Shown here one piece after another: positions 19,690-27,652 of a stretch of 64,000 nucleotides of DNA. The first letter of the stretch is position 1, and every line of letters begins with the position of its first letter. Source of the stretch: an uncultured Flavobacteriaceae bacterium (GTDB taxonomy: Bacteria; Bacteroidota; Bacteroidia; Flavobacteriales; Flavobacteriaceae); assembly GCA_905181835.1 (NCBI GenBank), contig CAJIZF010000002.1, positions 310,001 through 374,000 on the forward strand, given 5' to 3'. A program made the position numbers and the translations under genes. The notes beneath the pieces are model-generated. The model had not been told where the DNA came from and did not search any database. It worked only from the letters and a program-made list of their open reading frames with translations.

Positions 19690-20661
19690 TGCTGTTGTTT
19701 TTTATACCAAGATAATAAATCAAGAATACTTTCTGAGGGGGGTCTACTTTGGTGGTTTAATTCTCTAGTTGCCTTAGCATGATCCATATGAAGCGGCGCT
19801 AATTTTAGCGTTATAAGGCTTTCTTTAGTCAGTGGCCAAGGGATTCCAACCAAGTAATCATAAAGCTTTATGATAGGTAACAAAACTAACAAGAGATCAA
19901 TTGAAATTTTGAAAAAGAATTTAGTAGGATTCGCAATTTTTGCAATTTCTTTGATGGTTAAATACGTGCCACTAAGCAGGTATATTTCGCCCGTTAATTT
20001 TTTTTGTAAGCTATTGATAATTGTTTGTGAAACATCTCTAACGTCAACGAGATTGTAGCCTCCATTGGTGATAATGGGCATTTTATTATCGGCATAGTCC
20101 AGAATCGTTTTTCCAAAAGGAGAGGGTCTGTAATCTGGAGGACCTATAATTGATGAGGGACGAACAATACAAGCGGCTAACTTCCCGTCTTTAACAGCTG
20201 CTAATACTTTTTGCTCTGCCAATGCCTTAGGTATAACCATAGGTAAAATCATTTTTTGTTTTATAAGGTCGGTCTTCCTTGAATAGTTCATTTTTTAAGG
20301 TTTCTTGTACTGCTGTGCAAGAACTAACATACACCATTTTTACCTGATAACTTATACAGGCTTTTATAAGGTTTTCAGTACCTACAACATTTACTTGAAA
20401 AACCAATTTGGAGTTTTGATCTCCAATAGAAATTAGGCCTGCACTATGAATAAGGGTATCTGAACCTTTTAGGAATTCATTAAAAGAATGGCCTTGTGTT
20501 ATATTGCCTTTGATCCAGGTTAAATTGGAGTGTTTTAAAAATGGTAATTGCCGATTGTACAGCGCTTTTATGTGATGGCCTTGCTCTAGTAACTTGACAA
20601 GTAAACAGTGACCTAAGTGGCCTGTACCACCAGTAATACTAATTGTTTGCTTTTTATCCAT
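19686..20661 (-). CDS. NAD-dependent epimerase / 3-beta-hydroxysteroid dehydrogenase-like SDR (frameshifted)
   Basis: About 325 residues after repair. The NAD-binding motif is ITGGTGHLGHCLL at residue 9. LIHSAGLISIG and VNVVGTENLIKAC follow, then VYVSSCTAV and the catalytic YGYTK (YxxxK). The frame break falls inside this last motif: removing one G from the GG at 20230-20231 (plus strand) joins YGYT to KALAEQKVLAAV. RPSSIIGPPDYRPS and LVDVRDVSQTII are typical of extended SDRs. The family includes 3-beta-HSDs but also sugar epimerases and dihydroflavonol reductases. The 5-alpha-reductase gene directly downstream favours a steroid-like or isoprenoid substrate (inference). Confidence 0.82.
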
Positions 20662-20690
20662 ACCTATTCGTAAGTTTAAAGATAAGCAAA

Positions 20691-21353
20691 TTACATATTT
20701 TTTAATTGCTGCAATTTGTGATAGCTGATTTCAGAAAAATCAGTAATAATCTTGGAAGCTTTTGTGTAGTCTTGATTTTTAGAATGTGGACTTTTAAAAC
20801 CAATACAGTAAATACCTGCAGCATTTGCAGCAGCTATTCCATTCGTAGAGTCCTCGATAACAACGCAGTGTTTTTGGTCGTAACCACTTGCTTTTGCTGC
20901 CTTAATAAATATTTCTGGATGTGGCTTGGAGGCTTTTAAATCGGCTCCACTTAATTTAGCAATAAAATAGGTGTCCAATTCAAAACGCTTAAAAACATTG
21001 TCGATAGTTAACATAGAGGCGGAGGAGGCAAGGACTAGAGTCATTCCTTTTTGATGATACTCTTTGATGCGATCCAAAACGCCTTCGATTAAAGTTAAAC
21101 TATCGTCATTGAAAAAAAGTTCTTTAAAAAAGTCTCTCTTTAATTGGACGAGGGTAGTTGGAGATTCAGTTAATTTAAAAAGTTGACATAATTGAACACA
21201 AATAGCTAAGGTGGATTGTCCGGTAAAAGACTCGTATAAATCGTCAGATACTTCAATGTTAATCGCTTTAAACATTTTGAAGTATGCTTTACGATGCAGG
21301 GGTTCGGTGTCTACAATGACTCCGTCCATATCAAATAATACAGCTTTAAACAT
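20691..21353 (-). CDS. HAD-superfamily phosphatase, beta-phosphoglucomutase-like
   Basis: 220 residues. HAD motif I is LFDMDGVIVDTEPLHRKAY, with nucleophile Asp9 and acid Asp11. A helical cap follows, motif II is LVLASSAS, motif III includes the Lys of LKASKPHPEIF, and motif IV is VVIEDSTNGIAAANAAG. Members dephosphorylate sugar phosphates or isomerise beta-glucose 1-phosphate. It is 29 bases upstream of the SDR gene on the same strand and may share its transcript; a role in that locus is not shown. Confidence 0.88.
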   Translation of the reverse strand: MFKAVLFDMDGVIVDTEPLHRKAYFKMFKAINIEVSDDLYESFTGQSTLAICVQLCQLFKLTESPTTLVQLKRDFFKELFFNDDSLTLIEGVLDRIKEYHQKGMTLVLASSASMLTIDNVFKRFELDTYFIAKLSGADLKASKPHPEIFIKAAKASGYDQKHCVVIEDSTNGIAAANAAGIYCIGFKSPHSKNQDYTKASKIITDFSEISYHKLQQLKNM

Positions 21354-21635
21354 TTTTTTTTTATTAGGGTATCAAACATAAAGAAATAAAAAGCACTATT
21401 TATTGATGAAATACATTAATTAATTTAAAAAATTATTTTTTAATGACAAGTATCGTCATCACAACGATAAAAGCCACATATTTTTTCATATTTTTAAGTT
21501 TTGGGTTTAAAGTTATCATTTTTGAACAGTTTAAAAAAATGAATTTAATTGTATTCCAATATCCTTATATTAGTAGACTAATAATCGTAAAGAGTTTCCA
21601 AAAAAAAACCTATTAAACCCTCCAACATAAAAATA

Positions 21636-22607
21636 ATGCGATTTCTTTATTTGATACTGCTGCTCTTATTTTTTTCTTGTCAAGAAAAAAAGATGACTAA
21701 GGTACCCACTACGTTCGAGAGTCAACCTTCAGCACCGGGACTAGGCGTTTCTTTAATTTTACTAGGAACCTTACAAGATGCTGGGGCTCCACAATTAAAC
21801 TGCACCAAAAAATGTTGTCAAGGCTTGTTTGATCAAGCAGATTCGGTAAGAAAGGTGAGTTCTTTGGGTTTGTTAGATTTTAGTACTCAAAAAAAATATC
21901 TCTTTGATGCCACACCCGATATCAGTAAACAGCTATACGCGCTTAAAAAAGCTATGCCGACTGCAACCTCCAGTATCGTGGACGGTATTTTTTTAACACA
22001 TGCCCACATCGGGCACTATACTGGGTTGATGTACCTGGGTAAAGAAGCAGTTAATTCAACGGAAGTTTCAGTTTTTACCATGCCAAAAATGAGTTCCTTT
22101 ATTAGCAGTAATGGTCCTTGGAGCCAGCTGGTAACCAACCGTAACATCGCGCTACAACCCTTAGTTGCAAACCAAGCAATTTCTTTATCACCATCACTAC
22201 AAGTCACTCCTTTTTTAGTTCCACATCGTGATGAATACTCGGAGACTGTAGGTTATTTGATTGAAGGGCCCCATAAAAAAGCTTTGTTTATTCCAGATAT
22301 CGATAAATGGAACCGATGGGAGTTGAACCTCGCGACAGAACTAAAAAAAGTTGATTATGCCTTTTTAGATGCTACTTTTTATAGTGCTAAAGAATTGGGA
22401 AATCGAGATATGTCACAAATTCCTCACCCGTCGGTATTGGAGACCATCCAAACGTTAAAAGATTTCAGCATGGAGGAACGCGCTAAGGTGATTTTTACTC
22501 ATTTTAACCACACCAACCCATTGCTGGATAATGCTAGTGAAGCAACCAAAAAAGTATTGGCACTTGGTTTTAAAATAGGACGCATACACGACAGGTTTCC
22601 GCTCTAA
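21636..22607 (+). CDS. PqqB-like MBL-fold hydrolase, lipoprotein
   Basis: 323 residues. A lipobox signal peptide (LILLLLFFSCQEKK) predicts a lipid-anchored protein. The rest resembles PqqB: LGTLQDAGAPQLNCTKKCC, LFDATPDISKQL, FLTHAHIGHYTGLMYLG, PHRDEYSETVGYLIEG, IPDIDKW, FLDATFY and VIFTHFNHTNP. As in PqqB the metal motif is HAHIGH, with Gly replacing the second-site Asp of HxHxDH. No other pqq gene is present, so a role in PQQ synthesis is unlikely. It precedes the polyester-hydrolase-like gene by 100 bases. Confidence 0.8.
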   Translation: MRFLYLILLLLFFSCQEKKMTKVPTTFESQPSAPGLGVSLILLGTLQDAGAPQLNCTKKCCQGLFDQADSVRKVSSLGLLDFSTQKKYLFDATPDISKQLYALKKAMPTATSSIVDGIFLTHAHIGHYTGLMYLGKEAVNSTEVSVFTMPKMSSFISSNGPWSQLVTNRNIALQPLVANQAISLSPSLQVTPFLVPHRDEYSETVGYLIEGPHKKALFIPDIDKWNRWELNLATELKKVDYAFLDATFYSAKELGNRDMSQIPHPSVLETIQTLKDFSMEERAKVIFTHFNHTNPLLDNASEATKKVLALGFKIGRIHDRFPL

Positions 22608-22707
22608 AATGAGTTGAGTGAGAGAAAGTTTAATTTTATAAAATGATAAATTTTAAAATAATAGTATCTTGTAAAAGATTGCAGACAACCCATAAAAATA
22701 ACGTTAA

Positions 22708-23805
22708 ATGAAAAAAAATTACTTCAGCATTTTATTCGCTTTTTTAACCCCACTGTTGTTCCATTCGGTTTATGGACAATGTGAAGGCGTGACCCTAGAA
22801 AGCCTGGGCATTCCGGGACCTTTTTCAGTAGCAGCTCTCGACGAGGAGGATGGTATCCGAAATGGGCCTGATTATAATGGTGCTACGATTTATTATCCCA
22901 CTAACGGAATTCCTCCCTATGCAAGTATTGCTATTGTTCCAGGTTTTACCGCAGGCCCCTCCAGTGTAGAGGCATGGGGGCCTTTTTATGCATCACATGG
23001 TATCGTTACCATTATTATAGGAACCAATTCCCCGATAGATTTTCCAGAGGCTAGAGCCTATGCGCTCCTCGATGCCTTGGAAACCATAAAACAAGAAAAT
23101 ATCCGACCCGCCTCTCCATTGTTGGGTGATCTTAATCTAGAACAATTAGCGGTTAGTGGTTGGTCTATGGGTGGCGGCGGTGCTCAAAGAGCAGCCGTGT
23201 TGGACCCAACCATCGCTGGAGTCATAGCTTTGTGTCCCTGGCTTCCAAACCCCGATTTTGACCACAACAGCGCCGCGTTAATATTTAGTGGGCAAGACGA
23301 TACGGTAGCCCCGCCTTCATTGCATGCAGATTTGCATTACGAGGCGACTCCTGTAAGCACCAATAAATTATTATTTGAAGTTGAAAACGGAGATCATTCG
23401 GTTGCCAATTCGCCAACTGGCGGCGACTACTCGGTTGGTAAAATTGCCTTGTCTTGGTTAAAACTCTATGTAGAGCAAAACGATTGTTATTGTCCTTTGT
23501 TAACCGATAATTTATTAGTTGATCCTCCTGCGGCCTCGAAGGTGGAGCAAGATTTTATTTGCGAATTGTTGGCTAATAACAGCCCAGAACTTGCACTTAA
23601 TTACTATCCCAACCCAACTCAAGATCGGGTGTATTTTGAGATTTTTCAAGAATTAAATTTTGAACTTTATTCGCCCTACGGCCAACGCTTACAAAGCGGA
23701 CAATTAAGCAGTTCTCAGCCCTATATTGATTTATCAACTTATGCTTTAGGTATTTATTATCTAAACATTGACAATCAAGTTGTTAAATTAATTAAAACAA
23801 ATTAA
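22708..23805 (+). CDS. PETase-like polyester hydrolase / cutinase-family esterase with T9SS sorting domain
   Basis: 365 residues. A signal peptide (1-24) leads to a cutinase/dienelactone-hydrolase fold at about 25-265. Matches to Ideonella PETase are close: IVPGFTAGPSSVEAWGPFYA (79-94), SHGIVTIIIGTNSPID, nucleophile Ser153 in GWSMGGGG, Trp178 in CPWLP, Asp198 in GQDDTVAP and His230 in GDHSVAN. Phe80 replaces the PETase oxyanion Tyr87. The PETase-specific disulfide next to the catalytic Asp and His is absent. From about residue 295 a T9SS type A domain follows (NYYPNPTQDRVYF, FELYSPYGQRL, LGIYYL). Bacteroidota esterases with this architecture and PET activity (PET27, PET30) are known. A natural polyester or wax may be the true substrate. 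Confidence 0.85.
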   Translation: MKKNYFSILFAFLTPLLFHSVYGQCEGVTLESLGIPGPFSVAALDEEDGIRNGPDYNGATIYYPTNGIPPYASIAIVPGFTAGPSSVEAWGPFYASHGIVTIIIGTNSPIDFPEARAYALLDALETIKQENIRPASPLLGDLNLEQLAVSGWSMGGGGAQRAAVLDPTIAGVIALCPWLPNPDFDHNSAALIFSGQDDTVAPPSLHADLHYEATPVSTNKLLFEVENGDHSVANSPTGGDYSVGKIALSWLKLYVEQNDCYCPLLTDNLLVDPPAASKVEQDFICELLANNSPELALNYYPNPTQDRVYFEIFQELNFELYSPYGQRLQSGQLSSSQPYIDLSTYALGIYYLNIDNQVVKLIKTN

Positions 23806-23820
23806 ATTATAAGCTTTTAA

Positions 23821-24768
23821 ATGAGGTTTTTAAAAAAAATAATACTTCTAATTGTTGTAGTTTTTGGGATATTAATGGGAGGGCTGATAATTCTTTTTGG
23901 CTACCAAGATCTACCCTTGGAAACCCTGAAAGAAACCTATGCCAATACCGAGTCACAATTTATGGCTTTGGAGGGGATGGAGGTGCATTATCGCGATGAA
24001 GGGCCCAAGACCGATTCCATTCCTATTGTATTGATTCATGGAACCGGAGCTAGTTTACACACCTTTGATGACTGGACGTACTCATTGTCGAAATATCGAC
24101 GGGTACTCCGTATGGATTTACCGGCCTATGGGCTTACGGGGCCTTTTATGGATCGCAATTATAGTACCCAACATTATGTAGCATTTATCGCCGCATTTTT
24201 AGATGAGTTGGGCGTTGAGTACTGTGTTTTGGCCGGAAACTCTTTGGGAGGAAAAATTGCTTGGAATTTTACGAGTGCTTATCCCGATCGGGTCGACCGA
24301 TTGGTTTTAATCGATGCCTCTGGCTATCCAACGGGCTCTAGTAGTGTTCCTATTGCTTTTCAGTTAGCGCAACTGCCGGTAGTAAAACAACTCTTTACCT
24401 TTATTACGCCTCGCTTTGTAGCAGCCTCCAGTGTTAAAAATGTTTATGCCGATCCTCAAAAAGTAGCGCCGGAAGTGATCGATCGTTATTTTGAACTCAC
24501 CCTTCGATCCGGCAACAGGCAGGCCTTTGTCGATAAACTCAATACTCCAGTAACTCCTTTTTCTAGGGAAAAAGTGATGGAGATCCAACAGCCGACGCTT
24601 ATTTTATGGGGTGCTGAGGATCGATTGATCCCTTTGGAGGTGGCGCAGCAGTTTCATAAAGACCTGCCCAATAGCACCTTGGTGGTTATCGATAATTTAG
24701 GGCATGTACCCATGGAGGAGGACCCCGAGCGAAGCATCGAACCAGTGCTTCAATTTTTAAAACAATAA
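23821..24768 (+). CDS. Membrane-anchored alpha/beta hydrolase
   Basis: 315 residues. A single N-terminal hydrophobic segment (IILLIVVVFGILMGGLIILFG) probably anchors it. The alpha/beta hydrolase core has the oxyanion HGTGASLHTFDDW, nucleophile GNSLGGKIAWNF, acid Asp in LWGAEDRLIPL and His in LGHVPMEEDP. A cap domain lies between. It is 15 bases after the polyester-hydrolase-like gene, so the two are likely co-transcribed. The substrate may be a monoester released by that enzyme (inference from position). Confidence 0.85.
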   Translation: MRFLKKIILLIVVVFGILMGGLIILFGYQDLPLETLKETYANTESQFMALEGMEVHYRDEGPKTDSIPIVLIHGTGASLHTFDDWTYSLSKYRRVLRMDLPAYGLTGPFMDRNYSTQHYVAFIAAFLDELGVEYCVLAGNSLGGKIAWNFTSAYPDRVDRLVLIDASGYPTGSSSVPIAFQLAQLPVVKQLFTFITPRFVAASSVKNVYADPQKVAPEVIDRYFELTLRSGNRQAFVDKLNTPVTPFSREKVMEIQQPTLILWGAEDRLIPLEVAQQFHKDLPNSTLVVIDNLGHVPMEEDPERSIEPVLQFLKQ

Positions 24769-24878
24769 TCAATTAATTCATTTTCTGATAATGATTCTAA
24801 TTTAACTCTTAGTTCAGCATTATCTTCAAACTCCCATGTAGTTTCAATTTTTATAGTTTTTTTTCCGTATATTTTCAT
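24750..24878 (-). CDS. Small hypothetical protein (42 aa)
   Basis: A short frame starting MKIYGKKTIKIETTW and ending LIDYCFKN, 22 bases after the stop of the next gene upstream on the same strand and overlapping the 3' end of the alpha/beta hydrolase on the other strand. It fits as the last gene of the minus-strand accessory operon. No family is recognised and it could be a chance frame. Confidence 0.3.
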   Translation of the reverse strand: MKIYGKKTIKIETTWEFEDNAELRVKLESLSENELIDYCFKN

Positions 24879-24900
24879 GTTATTATTGTTTAAGTTTTTG

Positions 24901-25689
24901 TTATTTTTCTACATATTGATCAATTACCTGTACATAATCTAAACTAACTCCATTATGTTCATAGATAAGGCCTTCATACTCATCTGCATATATAAACATA
25001 CCTCCCTCGACTCTTCCATACCATCTAAATGTAACATCATCACTCGGATATTCTTCTTCGTCATAGATATCTTCTCCAAAATCGGGTTTTAAATATTTTT
25101 CTCCAGAACTTTTTATATAAAGTTCTGCTTCTGAATCAGGATCAGCTTTAGATATTGCATTAAAAGGGATTGTTTTAACTTCAAAACCTAATTTTTTAGC
25201 ATCGGTAGAATCTCCATCTTCAAGAATATTATAAATATCTAAATTAATTGATTTAGAATAACCCCAAGGATTTAGTTCTCCTAAAATTTGACTTGCAAAC
25301 TTTTGATGTAAAATAACATCTTTTACAATCATAAAGTTATTATTTAATACATCATCATAATTAAAAATAACTTGTTCAATATTATAACCTTGTTCGGTTT
25401 GAAATTCCTCTAAAGATGGTACCCTAGATCCAAATGGTGGATATTGATATTTTAAAGCATCTGAAATAGATTTAAATTTTTTGCAAGTAATTTTAACCTC
25501 ATTTAAACCAGTATTATCTCCGTCATTACTTTCTAGTATCCCAAAACAGTTAGGGCGATTAAATACATACACAACACCTTCTCCCCAATCCCAAGTCTCA
25601 CATTTCACCCAAAAACTGTTTTTAGTTTCTATTGAATCAAGTATATATACGTCATCATCTTTAAACTTTGTTGGCTTTAATTTGTTCAT
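24901..25689 (-). CDS. Hypothetical protein
   Basis: 262 residues with no signal peptide or membrane segment; acidic, and rich in Asp, Glu, Tyr and Asn. Recognisable patches are KCETWDWGEGVVYVFNRPNCFG and TFRWYGRVEGGMFIYADEYEG, which suggest a compact beta-rich cytoplasmic protein. I do not recognise a family. It is 32 bases downstream of the kinase-like gene in the accessory operon. Confidence 0.6.
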   Translation of the reverse strand: MNKLKPTKFKDDDVYILDSIETKNSFWVKCETWDWGEGVVYVFNRPNCFGILESNDGDNTGLNEVKITCKKFKSISDALKYQYPPFGSRVPSLEEFQTEQGYNIEQVIFNYDDVLNNNFMIVKDVILHQKFASQILGELNPWGYSKSINLDIYNILEDGDSTDAKKLGFEVKTIPFNAISKADPDSEAELYIKSSGEKYLKPDFGEDIYDEEEYPSDDVTFRWYGRVEGGMFIYADEYEGLIYEHNGVSLDYVQVIDQYVEK

Positions 25690-25721
25690 AATTGTTAAAT
25701 AATATCCGTTAATCTATGGTT

Positions 25722-26297
25722 TTAAACTTCTTTAATTAATAAAATATCTGCTATAAACCACTTCTTAAAACAACCAAAAGCATAGATATCAGTTGCTTCA
25801 GTAATATTCTTATTTTTTAAATCTTCAGGAGCAGCATAGGGTCTAGTAACCATCCATTTTTTCAAGCCATTTTTAATTTGCTTTAATGAAGGCTCAATAT
25901 CAATTAGCCAGAGTTTGTTTTCAGCGTAAATAATATTTTTTCGATTAATATCTCCATGAACAAAACCAATAGAATGTAAAGTATCTATAGTTGCGTCAAT
26001 ATCCAAAAGAAGTTTCTCTCTTTTACATTCAGGGATGTCGTTTAATTTGCCTGCCTTTTTTAAATAATTTTGTTTTACAATTATTTCATCTTTTTCAATA
26101 GTTACAACCGTGGGTGGAATGTTCAAATTATAATCTACAAATGAATTAATAATGGAAACCCTTTTTAAGATTTGATTGGAATCATCCTTTAAGATGCTCA
26201 TCTTATATATCTTGATAAAAGAATTTGTCTTATGGTCAAGGAATTTGATTCTTCCGAGTTGATTTAGTTTTTCATTTTTTTTAGTGATCAATTCCAT
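25722..26297 (-). CDS. Small protein-kinase-like protein
   Basis: 191 residues. Kinase elements in order: a candidate ATP lysine at Lys29 (FIKIYK), the catalytic loop HGDINRKN at 114-121 (Asp116, Asn121), metal-binding Asp133 in LIDIE (in place of DFG), APE at 156-158 and TDIYAFGC (subdomain IX). The N-lobe is short and no clear glycine-rich loop is seen. The chain stops soon after subdomain IX, so the C-lobe is minimal. It resembles small bacterial Ser/Thr or RIO/Bud32-type kinases. Its target is unknown. Confidence 0.72.
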   Translation of the reverse strand: MELITKKNEKLNQLGRIKFLDHKTNSFIKIYKMSILKDDSNQILKRVSIINSFVDYNLNIPPTVVTIEKDEIIVKQNYLKKAGKLNDIPECKREKLLLDIDATIDTLHSIGFVHGDINRKNIIYAENKLWLIDIEPSLKQIKNGLKKWMVTRPYAAPEDLKNKNITEATDIYAFGCFKKWFIADILLIKEV

Positions 26298-26345
26298 AAA
26301 ATAAAATTATATAAAACTACTGAGATATTCTTCATATAGAAGTTA

Positions 26346-26989
26346 TCATAAAACAAAAATTGGCTCCAAAAACGAATACTTACCTTGTTCAATATTAAAA
26401 CCTTTTTTTTCTTTTACTAAATGGTTCCAATTAAAAGTAATATCAATCAAAGATTTGACTGGTTCTGGGTATTTTTCATCTGTTGGTAGGTTGTGTCCCT
26501 GTTTAAAACACTTTTCATGATGTGTCACAAACTCTAAAGCACCCTTTTCCCATCTTCCTTTATAAAATAGTCATCGTTTGTTGCACATATAAAAACTCCA
26601 ATATCAATTTCATTCTTTTTAACTAACCACGTAAGCCTTTTTATGTCATTAATTATACTCATACGAGCTGCTGTTCCTCCTTTATTTTCTTTTTTTGGAA
26701 ATTTAAATTCAAATCCTATTTTAGTTATTTGATTATTATTTTTAAAACAAACAAGTAAATCAATAAACTTCCCATCAGAAAAACCTTCATACAATGGTAC
26801 TTCAAAGTCTATATTTTCAACACTTTTTGGATATTCCTTAAATAGTTGCAAAGCAAAATTAAACATAAAAGTATTTTCTGAAGAAAATCTTATTTTATCT
26901 TCATTCAAGCATTTGTCTAAAATTTTCCAAACAGCAATAATTTTATCCTTTATTTCATTTTGATATTTTGTTGTTTCTTTCATATACAA
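26346..26989 (-). CDS. PD-(D/E)XK nuclease-like protein (frameshifted)
   Basis: About 213 residues after repair. The first frame ends at 26534. Adding one A to the AAAA at 26545-26548 (plus-strand T run) continues it as GALEFVTHHEKCFKQGHNLP. FIDLLVCFKNNNQITKIGFEFKFPKK supplies Asp77, Glu94 and Lys96 in a D...ExK arrangement typical of the restriction-endonuclease fold. The rest is not recognised. It overlaps the preceding small gene by 10 bases and precedes the kinase-like gene by 48 bases. Confidence 0.55.
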
Positions 26990-27183
26990 GTAATCTCTAA
27001 TGAATCTCCGAAGTAATCATCATCATGGTGATATACATCAACAACATTATTTAAGTTTTGAATTTTTGTAATTAAACTTTGGCTAATATCAAATTCATAT
27101 GCATTTTTGTTATTTTCATTATATAGATTATAACACTTATCAATACTTATTTTTTTAATTGTACTGTGCTCGATAACTTCCAA
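26980..27183 (-). CDS. Small hypothetical protein (67 aa)
   Basis: A short acidic protein, MEVIEHSTIKKISIDKCYNL to DSLEITCI, with the Asp/His-rich patch VDVYHHDDDYFGD. Its stop overlaps the start of the nuclease-like gene. No family is recognised. Close coupling with its neighbour suggests it is translated. Confidence 0.45.
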   Translation of the reverse strand: MEVIEHSTIKKISIDKCYNLYNENNKNAYEFDISQSLITKIQNLNNVVDVYHHDDDYFGDSLEITCI

Positions 27184-27299
27184 CAGACTTAATGTAAGCT
27201 CATTACTAAAACTGACGATGAAACCTAAGTTCCTTTAATTTGAGTCTATCGAGATGCTTAAATGAATTTAAAGGATGATTGCGGTAAACACGCCCATTA

Positions 27300-27637
27300 C
27301 TATTTATCTGAAGCTATTTTATAAACTTCTAGCTTTTCTAATTCTTCAATACTAAGGTTTGTCAACTATTTTCTTTTAATCTCTCAATATTTTTATAATT
27401 TTTTATAAAATTAATGGAGGGGAAATTTCCAGAGAGAGATAAGTCTGTAAGTGAAGGAAGGATGTCCAACTTAGTAAAATCCGTATCACCACAATTTATT
27501 AAAATCAGTTTAGTTAAGGAAGATTTTCTATTCAAGATTTCAATACCCTCAATGCGAGATGCCTCAATTTCCAATTCTGAAACAGGTAATGCCGCAATGT
27601 AGTTAATATCAATAATTTTTCCTGGACGAGCTGACAT
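27300..27637 (-). CDS. Leucine-rich-repeat-like small protein (frameshifted)
   Basis: About 112 residues after repair of a one-base loss near 27365, which joins IERLKENS to LTNLSIEELEKLEVYKIASDK. The repeats are of the short leucine-rich type (LPVSELEIEAS, LTKLILINCGDTDFTKLDILPSLTDLSLSGN). There is no signal peptide. It is 15 bases downstream of the DUF4116 gene. Such proteins bind other proteins; in this setting it may be an immunity or adaptor protein, which is a guess. Confidence 0.5.
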
Positions 27638-27652
27638 TCATAAACTATTTTA

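Noticed and set aside
21443..21619. Open frame of 58 codons in the gap before the PqqB-like gene
   Set aside because: The sequence is low-complexity and hydrophobic with no recognisable family, and it lies in AT-rich intergenic sequence.
21636..22607. PQQ biosynthesis locus
   Set aside because: Only a PqqB-like protein is present, and it carries a lipoprotein signal.
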